Of a DNA stretch of 64,000 nt, positions 1 through 7,158 are shown piece after piece. The stretch spans positions 1-64,000 of the forward strand of contig CAVFCI010000005.1 in NCBI GenBank assembly GCA_963620985.1, given 5' to 3'. A program made the position numbers and the translations under genes. Numbering within the stretch: the stretch's first letter is position 1; each line of letters begins with the position of its first letter. Under the pieces are notes generated by a model, which made no database searches, was not told the DNA's origin, and was given only the letters and a program-made list of their open reading frames with translations. The stretch is from F23-B02 sp963620985. GTDB taxonomy: Bacteria; Bacillota; Clostridia; Oscillospirales; Oscillospiraceae.

Positions 1-45
1 ATGTCCTCTGTCCAAAATGTACCCCCTCTGTGTCCATTTTTAGCT
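1..45. mobile_element. possible insertion-sequence end (tentative)
   Basis: The first bases contain two near-copies of a CTCTGT(G)TCCA-type motif (around 6-18 and 24-38), an arrangement reminiscent of the repeated terminal motifs of IS21-like elements. No transposase is visible because the window starts here. This is a weak pattern call only. Confidence 0.2.
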
Positions 46-120
46 TACCACTTCACATTCCCGCAGCCCGCTGCGGCGGGGACAAAGGGAAACGAACGGG
101 GAGAAATTTCAATATAGCAA

Positions 121-163
121 AGCACGGGGTGGTTCTATCTGAGAATCATCCCGTGCTGTTTTC
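121..163 (+). terminator. strong hairpin, probable Rho-independent terminator
   Basis: A 16-pair stem (121-136 with 142-157, two G-U pairs) with a 5-base loop is followed by GTTTTCAT. It probably ends a plus-strand gene lying left of the window. Confidence 0.6.
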
Positions 164-187
164 ATATTGCTGCCTATTCCGAAGCTG

Positions 188-222
188 TATCTGCATATAT
201 TTTGAAAAAGTATATGCAGATA
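188..222. repeat. 12-bp perfect inverted repeat
   Basis: TATCTGCATATA (188-199) is repeated inverted at 211-222 with an 11-base loop and no clean T-run. A second inverted pair, AACTTGGG/CCCAAGTT, lies at 231-238 and 270-277. The 163-394 stretch has no convincing gene; these nested repeats are all I see in it. They could be a regulator site or an element boundary. Confidence 0.5.
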
Positions 223-394
223 ATTTAGATAACTTGGGTTCTGACTTGTACCTTATCTTATTCCGAGGGCCCAAGTTCTACCGAGTACTGCGGATTACCC
301 ATCAACTTTGAGATCCTGAAGCATATGCTAAAAGCGCGATTTCCATGTTCAACTTTAAAATCCTCATCATTCTATAAGATTTAGAACAAAAAAC

Positions 395-423
395 TTGTTT
401 ATTTCAAATTTATAGGTTATACT
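395..423 (+). promoter_or_regulatory. candidate promoter of the ATPase/TOPRIM pair
   Basis: TTGTTT (395-400), a 17-base spacer and TATACT (418-423). The predicted transcription start falls almost on the ribosome site (430-436), so the leader would be very short; this lowers confidence. Confidence 0.35.
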
Positions 424-443
424 ATTTGTGGAGGTGTTTGAAC

Positions 444-1574
444 ATGAAACTTCTTCGAGTAGTCGCAAGCAATTTTAAGAATTGCTGCGATGACTTCACC
501 ATTGACTTTATCGCGAAATCCAAAAAGACATCCGAAGATAAAGAGTACGAGCTGCAAGCCATTGCCGATGAGCTTTATGTATTTAACACAGTAGCCTTCG
601 TTGGCAAGAATGCTTCCGGCAAGACAACCGCCGTCGATCTGCTCGATTGTTGCTACTCTATTCTCGGTGATTTCTGCTTGGAGAATAAGCATTATTCCTA
701 TGACGGCATCAAGCTGGAGCTTATCTTCTATCACGAGGGCTTTATCTACAGATACCGCACCGAACTTGCTGCCAGCACAACCCTCAATAACAAGGCAAGC
801 TTTGTGAACCAAACTCTTGAGAGAAAGCGGTATTACAAGTCCAAAATCAAAAGCATCTATGCGGATGACGATTTTGAACCGGTATCCAACATTGGCGCTC
901 TTCCAGAGGATACCTCCATCGTCTTCTTTGTTCTCCAGAAAAAAGAGACACGCGCAGTCTATTTTGACAGCGATGGAGAGGGTGCCGACACCTATCAGCT
1001 GATGTTTAAGGCACTCAAAAAGTATAAAATTCCTCCCTCTATGCTTTCACATATCCTCCGGATTTTCGACGAGAACATCCACGAGATTTCTATGAAGGAT
1101 GAGCACAACTTCCGTTTGAAATTTGAAGGCGATCAGGCCAGAGATCAAATCATGTCCGATAAAGAACTACTTTACTTTCTTTCCAGCGGCACGACTAAGG
1201 GCATGCTTCTCTATACCTTTGTTGCCGCATCTCTCCTGTATGGATTTGATTTGATTATCGATGAGGTCGAGAACCACTTTCACAAAACGCTGGTTGAAAA
1301 TATGCTTAGCCTCTACAAGGACAAATCGGTCAATCGCCACAATGCCATGCTGATTTTCACGACGCACTACTGCGAGGTTCTGGACTTGTTTAATCGTCAG
1401 GACAACATCTGGATTTCCAAAGCGAACGGAAAAGTATCTCTGAATAATATGTATGATGCCTACGACCTTCGTCCTGAGTTGCTGAAAAGCAAACAATTCT
1501 ACAACAATGCCTTCCAGACTTCCGTCAACTACGAAGATTTGATGAGGCTGAAGAAGGAGCTGATGCGCACGTGA
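444..1574 (+). CDS. AAA ATPase of the OLD/ABC-like class (defence-type)
   Basis: A 376-residue ATPase. The Walker A loop GKNASGKT is at residues 54-61. An ABC-type signature (LSSGTTKG), a Walker B (LIIDEVENHF) and a switch histidine (TTHYCEV) follow in the C-terminal half. This layout is typical of the AAA ATPases that act as sensors or motors in phage-defence and abortive-infection systems (OLD, PARIS AriA, RloA/AbiL families). I chose the ATG at 444 because GGAGGTG at 430-436 sits seven bases ahead; an in-frame TTG at 426 would lack a site. Its end overlaps the next gene by four bases (GTGA), implying translational coupling and probably a joint complex. The role in defence is inferred from architecture; no adjacent hallmark defence gene confirms it. 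Confidence 0.75.
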   Translation: MKLLRVVASNFKNCCDDFTIDFIAKSKKTSEDKEYELQAIADELYVFNTVAFVGKNASGKTTAVDLLDCCYSILGDFCLENKHYSYDGIKLELIFYHEGFIYRYRTELAASTTLNNKASFVNQTLERKRYYKSKIKSIYADDDFEPVSNIGALPEDTSIVFFVLQKKETRAVYFDSDGEGADTYQLMFKALKKYKIPPSMLSHILRIFDENIHEISMKDEHNFRLKFEGDQARDQIMSDKELLYFLSSGTTKGMLLYTFVAASLLYGFDLIIDEVENHFHKTLVENMLSLYKDKSVNRHNAMLIFTTHYCEVLDLFNRQDNIWISKANGKVSLNNMYDAYDLRPELLKSKQFYNNAFQTSVNYEDLMRLKKELMRT

Positions 1575-2110
1575 AGATTCTTGTCATGTGCGAAGGCCCC
1601 AATGAAAAGGCTGTTGTGGAGATGCTGCTGGATGCAGGGCGACTGAAATTTTCAAGAGATGATCTGGTTGTCTTGAATGTGTACCATGCCCGTCAGCTTA
1701 CCTCCCCAATCATCAAGACAAACTTGAACATCTATACCGGAGATTTTGAGGTATACCGCATTGGTGATACGCTGACAGACAAGCTTTCTGTTCCCGCCGA
1801 CTATCGAGACCGAATTAAAGGAATCAGAAAGTTCTGTACAAAGCCGGAGCTCGAAATGCTCCTCCTAATTGCGGAGGGAAAAGCTGCCGAGTTTGAGAAG
1901 GTCAAGGCTGGAAAGAACCACAAAGACGCAAAGGCTTTCTGCAAAGCAAATGTAGTCTATAACCGCAAACGCTATGATAACAGCACACAGTTCTACTGGG
2001 ACTATTTCGGCTCGGACATCGATACGCTTGTTGAAGCCATCAAAAAATACAAGCAAACACACGGCGCACATAAAAAGGACGAAGGGTATCTGGCGGATTT
2101 ATTGAAGTAA
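1571..2110 (+). CDS. TOPRIM-like small protein partner of the ATPase
   Basis: 179 residues with no close family name that I recognise. Three features fit a TOPRIM-type nuclease fold: an N-terminal strand ending in CEGPNE with the expected catalytic Glu, an acidic GDTLTD segment near residues 66-71, and KPELEMLLL, resembling the conserved helix of RloB/DUF4276-like proteins. The C-terminus is lysine-rich and ends DEGYLADLLK. The GTG start at 1571 lies inside the stop of the ATPase gene, so the two are made together. By analogy with AriA/AriB or RloA/RloB, this would be the effector released or activated by the ATPase. The fold assignment is by motif only; a structural prediction would settle it. 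Confidence 0.6.
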   Translation: MKILVMCEGPNEKAVVEMLLDAGRLKFSRDDLVVLNVYHARQLTSPIIKTNLNIYTGDFEVYRIGDTLTDKLSVPADYRDRIKGIRKFCTKPELEMLLLIAEGKAAEFEKVKAGKNHKDAKAFCKANVVYNRKRYDNSTQFYWDYFGSDIDTLVEAIKKYKQTHGAHKKDEGYLADLLK

Positions 2111-2174
2111 ACAGCAAGAAGGCTTGACGTGCTGCGTCAAGCCTCCTTGTGTTTCTCAGTCATTTCCCTCCATT

Positions 2175-2401
2175 TCACCCCTCCCGAATCCCCACGGCTT
2201 TGCCCTCATCCTCCGTCACTATGTACAATCCAGTCCCCATCTTTTTGACAGTTCCAGCATGGCGAAGCAGAATTTCTCCCACGGTGACAATGTCATCTGC
2301 AACGGGTCGCCCTCGCGGATACGCATTGTGCGGCGTATCTCCTTCGGGATAACGACTCTGCCGAGATCGTCAATGCGTCTGACTATCCCTGTTGCTTTCA
2401 T
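2175..2401 (-). pseudogene. AbrB/SpoVT-type DNA-binding domain, apparently frameshifted
   Basis: The minus-strand ATG at 2401 has a GGAGGG site eight bases ahead. The first 35 residues are a textbook AbrB/MazE/SpoVT swapped-hairpin domain (ATGIVRRIDDLGRVVIPKEI). After IREGDPLQ the reading frame loses family resemblance and stops at 2219. The +1 frame from the same point reads on coherently (VADDIVTVGEIL onward) to a stop at 2175. I interpret this as a broken or recently shifted small regulator of the transition-state family. An alternative is a genuine 60-residue protein with an unrelated tail. The rest of 2402-2585 is AT-rich and shows no gene. Confidence 0.55.
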
Positions 2402-2585
2402 ATCTATGACCCTCCGTATATTTTGATTTCACCTATATTCTCTGCAATCAGGCAAAAAATATGTGAAAGCACGTTTTTTCACATTGCAAATGCCGTGTCG
2501 ATGCAAAAAATCAAATGTACATACAATTTGCCCGCTTATTAGTCATCAGGCATAGCTTGCAGGCAGGAAAAGGATAAGAGTATCT

Positions 2586-3287
2586 TTGGGAGAGCATCAA
2601 TTCAGAGGGCGCAGGTCGATTTCCTATCGACAAGCAATTAACATTCTCTCGACGATAATTACCCCACTTGCAAATTTGATTGCATTATATTTGGGATATG
2701 CTTCTGTCGGAACAACCCTGGTTGGGATAATTATACAAGTTTTAATGTTACCCATTTACGCAATTTACTGCGCAAAACAACTGAGTCTACATCCAAAGTT
2801 TACAAAGATGCCAAAGCAACTGATCACAGAAATTCTTGGTTTTTCGTTGTATGTCTTTATTGGTTCTATTGTGGATATGCTATTTTGTGCAACAGATAAG
2901 GATATATTAGGTATGCAAACCAGTACGGCGGCGATTGCTATATACAACATAGGTGTTACATTTAACTCCTTGTTTACAAGCCTCTCTACTTCAATTAGTG
3001 TGGTTTTGCAACCAAAGGTCGCAATGATGGTGCGTCAAGATGCGTCTAAAGCGGAACTATCCTCTGTTTTTATTCGAGTTGGCCGTTTACAGTACGCATT
3101 GATTTCGCTGCCGCTTACTGGCTTTATTGTTTTTGGACAAGCTTTTTTATGTAAGTGGGCAGACACTGAGTACTCTGGGAGCTATTGGATTGCCTTAGTA
3201 ACCCTGATGCCCCTTACCGTTCCGTTGATTCAGAATACGGGGGTCAGTATTGTTATGGCTCAAAACAATCCTATGCCGTTTCATTGA
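2586..3287 (+). pseudogene. internal fragment of a polysaccharide flippase (Wzx/MATE-like)
   Basis: About 230 codons matching the central membrane helices of oligosaccharide flippases of the MOP superfamily. It includes the ILSTIITPLANLIALYLGY helix and the CATDKDILGMQTSTAAIAIYNIG loop region. Family members are about 480 residues with 12-14 helices; both ends are missing here. There is no convincing start or ribosome site, and the end diverges right after IQNTGVSIVMAQN. It is a remnant of a surface-polysaccharide locus. Its AT-rich composition differs strongly from the GC-rich body of the window, pointing to horizontal acquisition of this island. Confidence 0.7.
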
Positions 3288-3327
3288 AATGTTATCGGGT
3301 TTATTTGTAAACTTTTCAGCGAGTCCG

Positions 3328-3356
3328 TTGATTTTTCTCTTGCGTTGGAGTATAAT
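3328..3356 (+). promoter_or_regulatory. sigma-A-type promoter of the DUF4143 ATPase
   Basis: TTGATT (3328-3333), a 17-base spacer and a perfect TATAAT (3351-3356), 55 bases upstream of the start codon. Confidence 0.65.
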
Positions 3357-3358
3357 AT

Positions 3359-3400
3359 CCATTGAAAAGTAGCATGATAATACCAGCAAGTTTTCAATGG
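3359..3400 (+). promoter_or_regulatory. 10-bp inverted repeat overlapping the ribosome site
   Basis: CCATTGAAAA (3359-3368) and its exact complement (3391-3400) bracket a 22-base loop inside the leader. The last two G bases of the right arm are the first bases of the GGAGG ribosome site (3399-3403). It may act as an operator just after the -10 box or as an RNA stem masking translation. Confidence 0.45.
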
Positions 3401-3410
3401 AGGTTGGGTT

Positions 3411-4712
3411 ATGGAAATAAAACGAGATCGCTATTTGAAGAAAATCATCTCCTTTATGTGGGATGGTCAGGTAAAGGTGATCACCGGCATTCGCAGATGC
3501 GGCAAGTCCTATCTGCTTCGCAATCTGTTTAAGAGCTATCTTCTCAGCGAGGGCGTTGCCGAAGATCATATTCTGTCCTTTGAGCTGGACTTGACCCGTG
3601 ATATTCGCTATCGCAATCCGTTGGAGCTTGCCGCTCATGTCCGGGAGATCGTAGAACACAGCGCAGACCAATATTATCTCTTTGTAGACGAGATTCAGAT
3701 GTCCGACGAAGTTCCGAATCCTTACAATCCAGACGGCAAGAAGATCACCTTCTGCGACGCGCTCAACGATTTGAAGTCATTGTCCAACTTGGACATTTAT
3801 GTGACCGGCAGCAATTCCAAAATGCTGTCCTCTGACATACTGACTGAGTTCCGAGGACGGAGCGATGAGATCCGTGTGCATCCGCTTTCCTTTGCCGAAT
3901 ACTACTCGGCTATTGGCGGCGATAAGCAGGACGCTTTTGATGAGTTTGCTTTCTACGGCGGTATGCCGCTGATCCTGTCCCGTCCCACAGACGCCGCGAA
4001 GATGGCTTATCTGAAATCGCTGTTTTCCGAGGTTTATCTGAAGGACATTGTAGAGCGGAAGAAGATCAAGCGTGAGGATGTGCTGTCCGCTATTCTTGAT
4101 CTGCTGTGTTCGTCTATCGGCTCTCTGACCAATCCAACAAAGGTTGCAGCCACCATCAACACCGTGCAGAAGCGCAGCGGTGAGAATGTCGTTGCCCTGA
4201 ACACCGTGAAAGCCTATATGGATCACTTATCGGATTCCTTCCTCTTCACCGAATGCAAACGCTGGGATGTCAAGGGCAAGAGCTATTTTGACTATCCCAA
4301 CAAATACTACTGTGAGGACATTGGACTGAGAAATGCCCGTATCGGCTTCCGTCAGCAGGAAATGACGCACATCATGGAGAACATCATTTTCAATGAGCTG
4401 CAGATCCGTGAATGCTCCGTTGACATCGGTATCGTCTATGGCAATGAGAAAAATGCCAAAGGAAAGGTTACTCCGGTTGCACGGGAAATCGACTTCATTG
4501 CAGCCTCCGGCGGCAAGAAGACCTACATTCAGTCTGCCTACGCATTGGGAACAGAGGAAAAGGCGATCACCGAAAACAAGCCTTTTGCGCTGACCGGCGA
4601 TTCTTTCCCGAAGATCATCGTGCGCCATGACATTCGCAAGCGTTGGTATGATGACAACGGCATTCTCAATATCAGCGTCATCGACTTCCTGCTGGATGAC
4701 ACGCTTGTCTGA
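3411..4712 (+). CDS. AAA_14/DUF4143 ATP-binding protein
   Basis: 433 residues of the widespread AAA_14 plus DUF4143 family (archaeal/bacterial ATPases of unknown role, often in accessory DNA). Walker A GIRRCGKS is at residues 26-33 and Walker B YLFVDEIQ at about 89-96. A TGSNSKML sensor segment follows near 125. The DUF4143 part occupies roughly 200-430 and carries a PD-(D/E)XK-like core (REIDFIAASGGKKTYIQ). GGAGG at 3399-3403 supports the start. It stands alone after its own promoter. These genes are common on islands and may function as regulators or solitary toxins or defences, but no function is established. Confidence 0.85.
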   Translation: MEIKRDRYLKKIISFMWDGQVKVITGIRRCGKSYLLRNLFKSYLLSEGVAEDHILSFELDLTRDIRYRNPLELAAHVREIVEHSADQYYLFVDEIQMSDEVPNPYNPDGKKITFCDALNDLKSLSNLDIYVTGSNSKMLSSDILTEFRGRSDEIRVHPLSFAEYYSAIGGDKQDAFDEFAFYGGMPLILSRPTDAAKMAYLKSLFSEVYLKDIVERKKIKREDVLSAILDLLCSSIGSLTNPTKVAATINTVQKRSGENVVALNTVKAYMDHLSDSFLFTECKRWDVKGKSYFDYPNKYYCEDIGLRNARIGFRQQEMTHIMENIIFNELQIRECSVDIGIVYGNEKNAKGKVTPVAREIDFIAASGGKKTYIQSAYALGTEEKAITENKPFALTGDSFPKIIVRHDIRKRWYDDNGILNISVIDFLLDDTLV

Positions 4713-4807
4713 AGCTGCTGCCGGTCTTGTACGCGCTACACCGTTGGAAAGAACAACAGCGCCTCCGCTCCATTGAGCTGATGCGGCGGTACGGGATCAT
4801 GGACTAA
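4712..4807 (+). pseudogene. C-terminal remnant of an unidentified protein
   Basis: Directly after the DUF4143 stop, another frame reads LPVLYALHRWKEQQ through RYGIMD before a TAA at 4805. It looks like the charged helical tail of a larger protein whose beginning is gone. It has no start or ribosome site. I do not recognise the parent protein. Confidence 0.3.
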
Positions 4808-4834
4808 AACAGCTTTTTTGAAAAGAGAAAACGG

Positions 4835-4858
4835 GCGGAAGGGAGTGATCCCTTCCGC
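4835..4858. terminator. 10-bp perfect hairpin
   Basis: GCGGAAGGGA-GTGA-TCCCTTCCGC. There is no T-run directly after it, so it may be an RNA-stabilising stem or part of a compound terminator with the next hairpin. Confidence 0.45.
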
Positions 4859-4863
4859 TCAGC

Positions 4864-4899
4864 TTGTCAAAAAAGTCCCTCGCAGGACTTTTTTGACAA
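4864..4899. terminator. 15-bp perfect hairpin
   Basis: The stem 4864-4878/4885-4899 is perfect, with a 6-base loop and an A6/T6 tract inside the arms. It is symmetrical, so it could stop transcription from either side. Confidence 0.55.
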
Positions 4900-4903
4900 A
4901 CTG

Positions 4904-4940
4904 AAAGATAGTGTAGATTTTTTAATCTGCACTATCTTTT
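4904..4940. terminator. bidirectional terminator between island and glycerate genes
   Basis: AAAGATAGTG(T)AGATT pairs with AATCT(G)CACTATCTTT and is followed by TTTTC on the plus strand. It lies between two convergent genes and probably serves both. Confidence 0.7.
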
Positions 4941-4955
4941 TCACATTTTAACATA

Positions 4956-6101
4956 TTAATTACGGATTGCCTCTCCGTGCACAGCATTCATAAGGCGCAG
5001 TATATCGCCGAGTGCGGAGGTGTAGTCGCTTTCGCAGTGCCTGAGCAGCTCCGACGACGGTCGAGCGGCACGGTTCGTGCAGAACACGGCGGAGACTCCG
5101 CTGCTGTAGACCTCACTGATGCCGTCGCCGATGACACCGGCAAGCACGATAAGCGGCACACCCTTTGCCTTGCAGCGCTCTGCCACACCGGAGATGACCT
5201 TGCCCTGAAGGCTCTGAGAATCGAGCCTCCCCTCGCCGGAGATGACCATGTCGGTGCCTATGAGCATATCGTCAAAGCGCACGGCATCAAGTATTGCGTC
5301 AATGCCCGAGCACAGCCTGCCGCCGAGCATGGCAACGCAGCCGGCACCCATTCCGCCGGCCGCACCTCCGCCGGAGAGCGACGATATGTCGGCTCCGACA
5401 CATTCGTTCAGCTTTTCGGAGAGGTGCCGCAGATTTTTGTCAAGCAGCTCGACTGTTTCTGCATCTGCGCCCTTCTGCGGAGCAAAAACGTATGCCGCTC
5501 CGTTGGGGCCGTACAGCGGATTTTCAACATCACACATGACGGTTAGCTCAACACCGTCCAAAAGCGGTCTCACGCGGCTGAGATCTATCCTCTCGATATC
5601 GCGCAGCGTTCCGCCGGTCGGAATGAAGCTTCTGCCGCTTTTGTCGAAAAACTCCGCGCCCAAGGCGTGGGCACAGCCGCAGCCGCCGTCATTTGTCGCG
5701 CTGCCGCCGAGCCCGAGCAGTATTTTTGTGCACCCGAGCTCAACAGCATGCTTTATGAGCTGGCCGACACCGAGCGTTCCTGCGCGCAGAGGATCTTTGT
5801 TGTCGCCTGCGAGCGGAAGTCCGGCGGCAGCCGCCATTTCTATGATCGCGGTGCCGCCCATTACGGCAAGCTCCGCAGTAACGGGCTGGCCATACGGCCC
5901 GCTCACTTCGCAAAGCACCGTCCTCGCGCCGAGTGAATGCACGAAGCACTCTACTGTGCCCTCACCTCCGTCGGCGACCGGCACGGTTATTAGCTCGCAC
6001 TCCGGCATGAGGTGTTCAAAAACTCCGCGGGCGAGCTCGCATATTCGCAGGCTCGAGAGCGTGCCCTTAAACGAATCGGACACAACTATGCATTTTTTCA
6101 T
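4956..6101 (-). CDS. garK: glycerate kinase
   Basis: 381 residues, the usual length of the GarK/GlxK family, which phosphorylates D-glycerate using ATP and feeds glycolysis. The N-terminal VVSDSFKGTLSS, VPVADGGEGT and the glycine-rich LGLGGSATNDGGCG block are hallmark family motifs. SGEGRLDSQSLQGK lies in the C-terminal part, as expected. It starts three bases after the stop of the upstream dehydrogenase gene with AAAGGG ahead of the ATG, so the two form an operon converting hydroxypyruvate or glyoxylate-derived intermediates through glycerate to phosphoglycerate. Whether the product is 2- or 3-phosphoglycerate cannot be read from sequence. Confidence 0.93.
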   Translation of the reverse strand: MKKCIVVSDSFKGTLSSLRICELARGVFEHLMPECELITVPVADGGEGTVECFVHSLGARTVLCEVSGPYGQPVTAELAVMGGTAIIEMAAAAGLPLAGDNKDPLRAGTLGVGQLIKHAVELGCTKILLGLGGSATNDGGCGCAHALGAEFFDKSGRSFIPTGGTLRDIERIDLSRVRPLLDGVELTVMCDVENPLYGPNGAAYVFAPQKGADAETVELLDKNLRHLSEKLNECVGADISSLSGGGAAGGMGAGCVAMLGGRLCSGIDAILDAVRFDDMLIGTDMVISGEGRLDSQSLQGKVISGVAERCKAKGVPLIVLAGVIGDGISEVYSSGVSAVFCTNRAARPSSELLRHCESDYTSALGDILRLMNAVHGEAIRN

Positions 6102-6104
6102 GGT

Positions 6105-7073
6105 CTACCCTTTCATGTTGACAACGTTCACCGGTGCGCCGGACAGGAATGCATCCACATTTTCCTCCGTTGCCTTTATTATCCGTTCACGCGCTTCCTT
6201 CGGAGCCCAGCTTATGTGCGGCGTTATGAAGCAGTTTTTCGCAGCCAGAAGCGGATTGTCGGGGCGTATGGGCTCGCAGGACACGACATCGAGACCCGCG
6301 GCGTACACCCTGCCGGAATTGAGCGCATCGGCAAGATCCTGCTCGTTTATGAGCTGTCCGCGGCTGTTGTTTATGATTATGACACCCTGCTTCATTTTGG
6401 CAATGCTGTCCTTATTTATCATGCCCTCGGTCTCGGGCAGAAGAGGGCAGTGCAGAGCTATGACATCGGAGCTCTCCAGAAGCTCGTCCGTGGTGACGAA
6501 TTTTGCCAGCTCATCCCCGCCCGACTGCTTCGAGCGGCTGTTGGCCAGAACGTTCATGCCCATTGCCTTTGCTATGCGTGCTGTCTGCCTGCCGATGCGC
6601 CCGTAGCCGAGCACGCCCATGGTCTTGCCGTCGAGCTCGATGAGCGGATAGTCCCAGAAGCACCAATCGGGGTCGAACTCCCAGCGCCCGCCGTGGACTG
6701 CCTCGGAATGGTGCGCGGCATGGTGGCATATCTCAAGCAGCAGCGCGAACACGAACTGCGCTACCGCCGCCGTACCGTAGCCCGGGATGTTCGAGACAGG
6801 GATCCCTTTCTCGGCGGCACAGGCTATATCGACGATGTTGTAGCCCGTTGCGAGCACGGCGATGAATTTTATATTGCCGCAGGCATTGAGCACTGCCGCT
6901 GATACGGGCGTTTTGTTTGTTATGACTATATCCGCGTCGCCGATGCGTCTGGCTATGACGGCATCATCATATTCTGTGCGGTCATATACCTCAAGCTCGC
7001 CGAAGCGCCGAAGCGCCTCCCACGACAGATCGCCCGGATTGACGCAGTAAGCGTCGAGAATAACAATTTTCAT
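6105..7073 (-). CDS. hprA: D-2-hydroxyacid dehydrogenase (hydroxypyruvate/glycerate type)
   Basis: 322 residues of the NAD(P)-dependent D-isomer dehydrogenase family. The nucleotide-binding loop GYGRIG lies at 157-161. The catalytic trio is present: Arg238 (NNSRGQ), Glu267 (LDVVSCEP) and His286 (ITPHISWAP). The overall sequence, including FDPDWCFWDYPLIEL, is closest to glycerate dehydrogenase/hydroxypyruvate reductase rather than D-lactate dehydrogenase. Pairing with glycerate kinase in the same operon supports reduction of hydroxypyruvate to D-glycerate, or the reverse. The symbol is given on that basis; substrate range in this family is broad. Confidence 0.88.
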   Translation of the reverse strand: MKIVILDAYCVNPGDLSWEALRRFGELEVYDRTEYDDAVIARRIGDADIVITNKTPVSAAVLNACGNIKFIAVLATGYNIVDIACAAEKGIPVSNIPGYGTAAVAQFVFALLLEICHHAAHHSEAVHGGRWEFDPDWCFWDYPLIELDGKTMGVLGYGRIGRQTARIAKAMGMNVLANSRSKQSGGDELAKFVTTDELLESSDVIALHCPLLPETEGMINKDSIAKMKQGVIIINNSRGQLINEQDLADALNSGRVYAAGLDVVSCEPIRPDNPLLAAKNCFITPHISWAPKEARERIIKATEENVDAFLSGAPVNVVNMKG

Positions 7074-7103
7074 TTTTTTGCCTTCTTTCTTGCTGATGCT
7101 TTT

Positions 7104-7133
7104 ATTTTAGCATAATACACAAGCGCCGTTCAA
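7104..7133 (-). promoter_or_regulatory. promoter of the dehydrogenase-glycerate kinase operon
   Basis: On the minus strand TTGAAC (7133-7128), an 18-base spacer and TAAAAT (7109-7104), about 30 bases before the start codon. Confidence 0.55.
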
Positions 7134-7158
7134 TATTAAATTTGCATCCGTAGGTGCG

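Noticed and set aside
30..311. 93-codon plus-strand frame at the left edge
   Set aside because: It runs through a terminator and two inverted repeats, has no ribosome site and no protein-like character.
5242..6606. 454-codon frame on the plus strand opposite the glycerate genes
   Set aside because: Antisense shadow of garK and the dehydrogenase, both of which have full family motifs.
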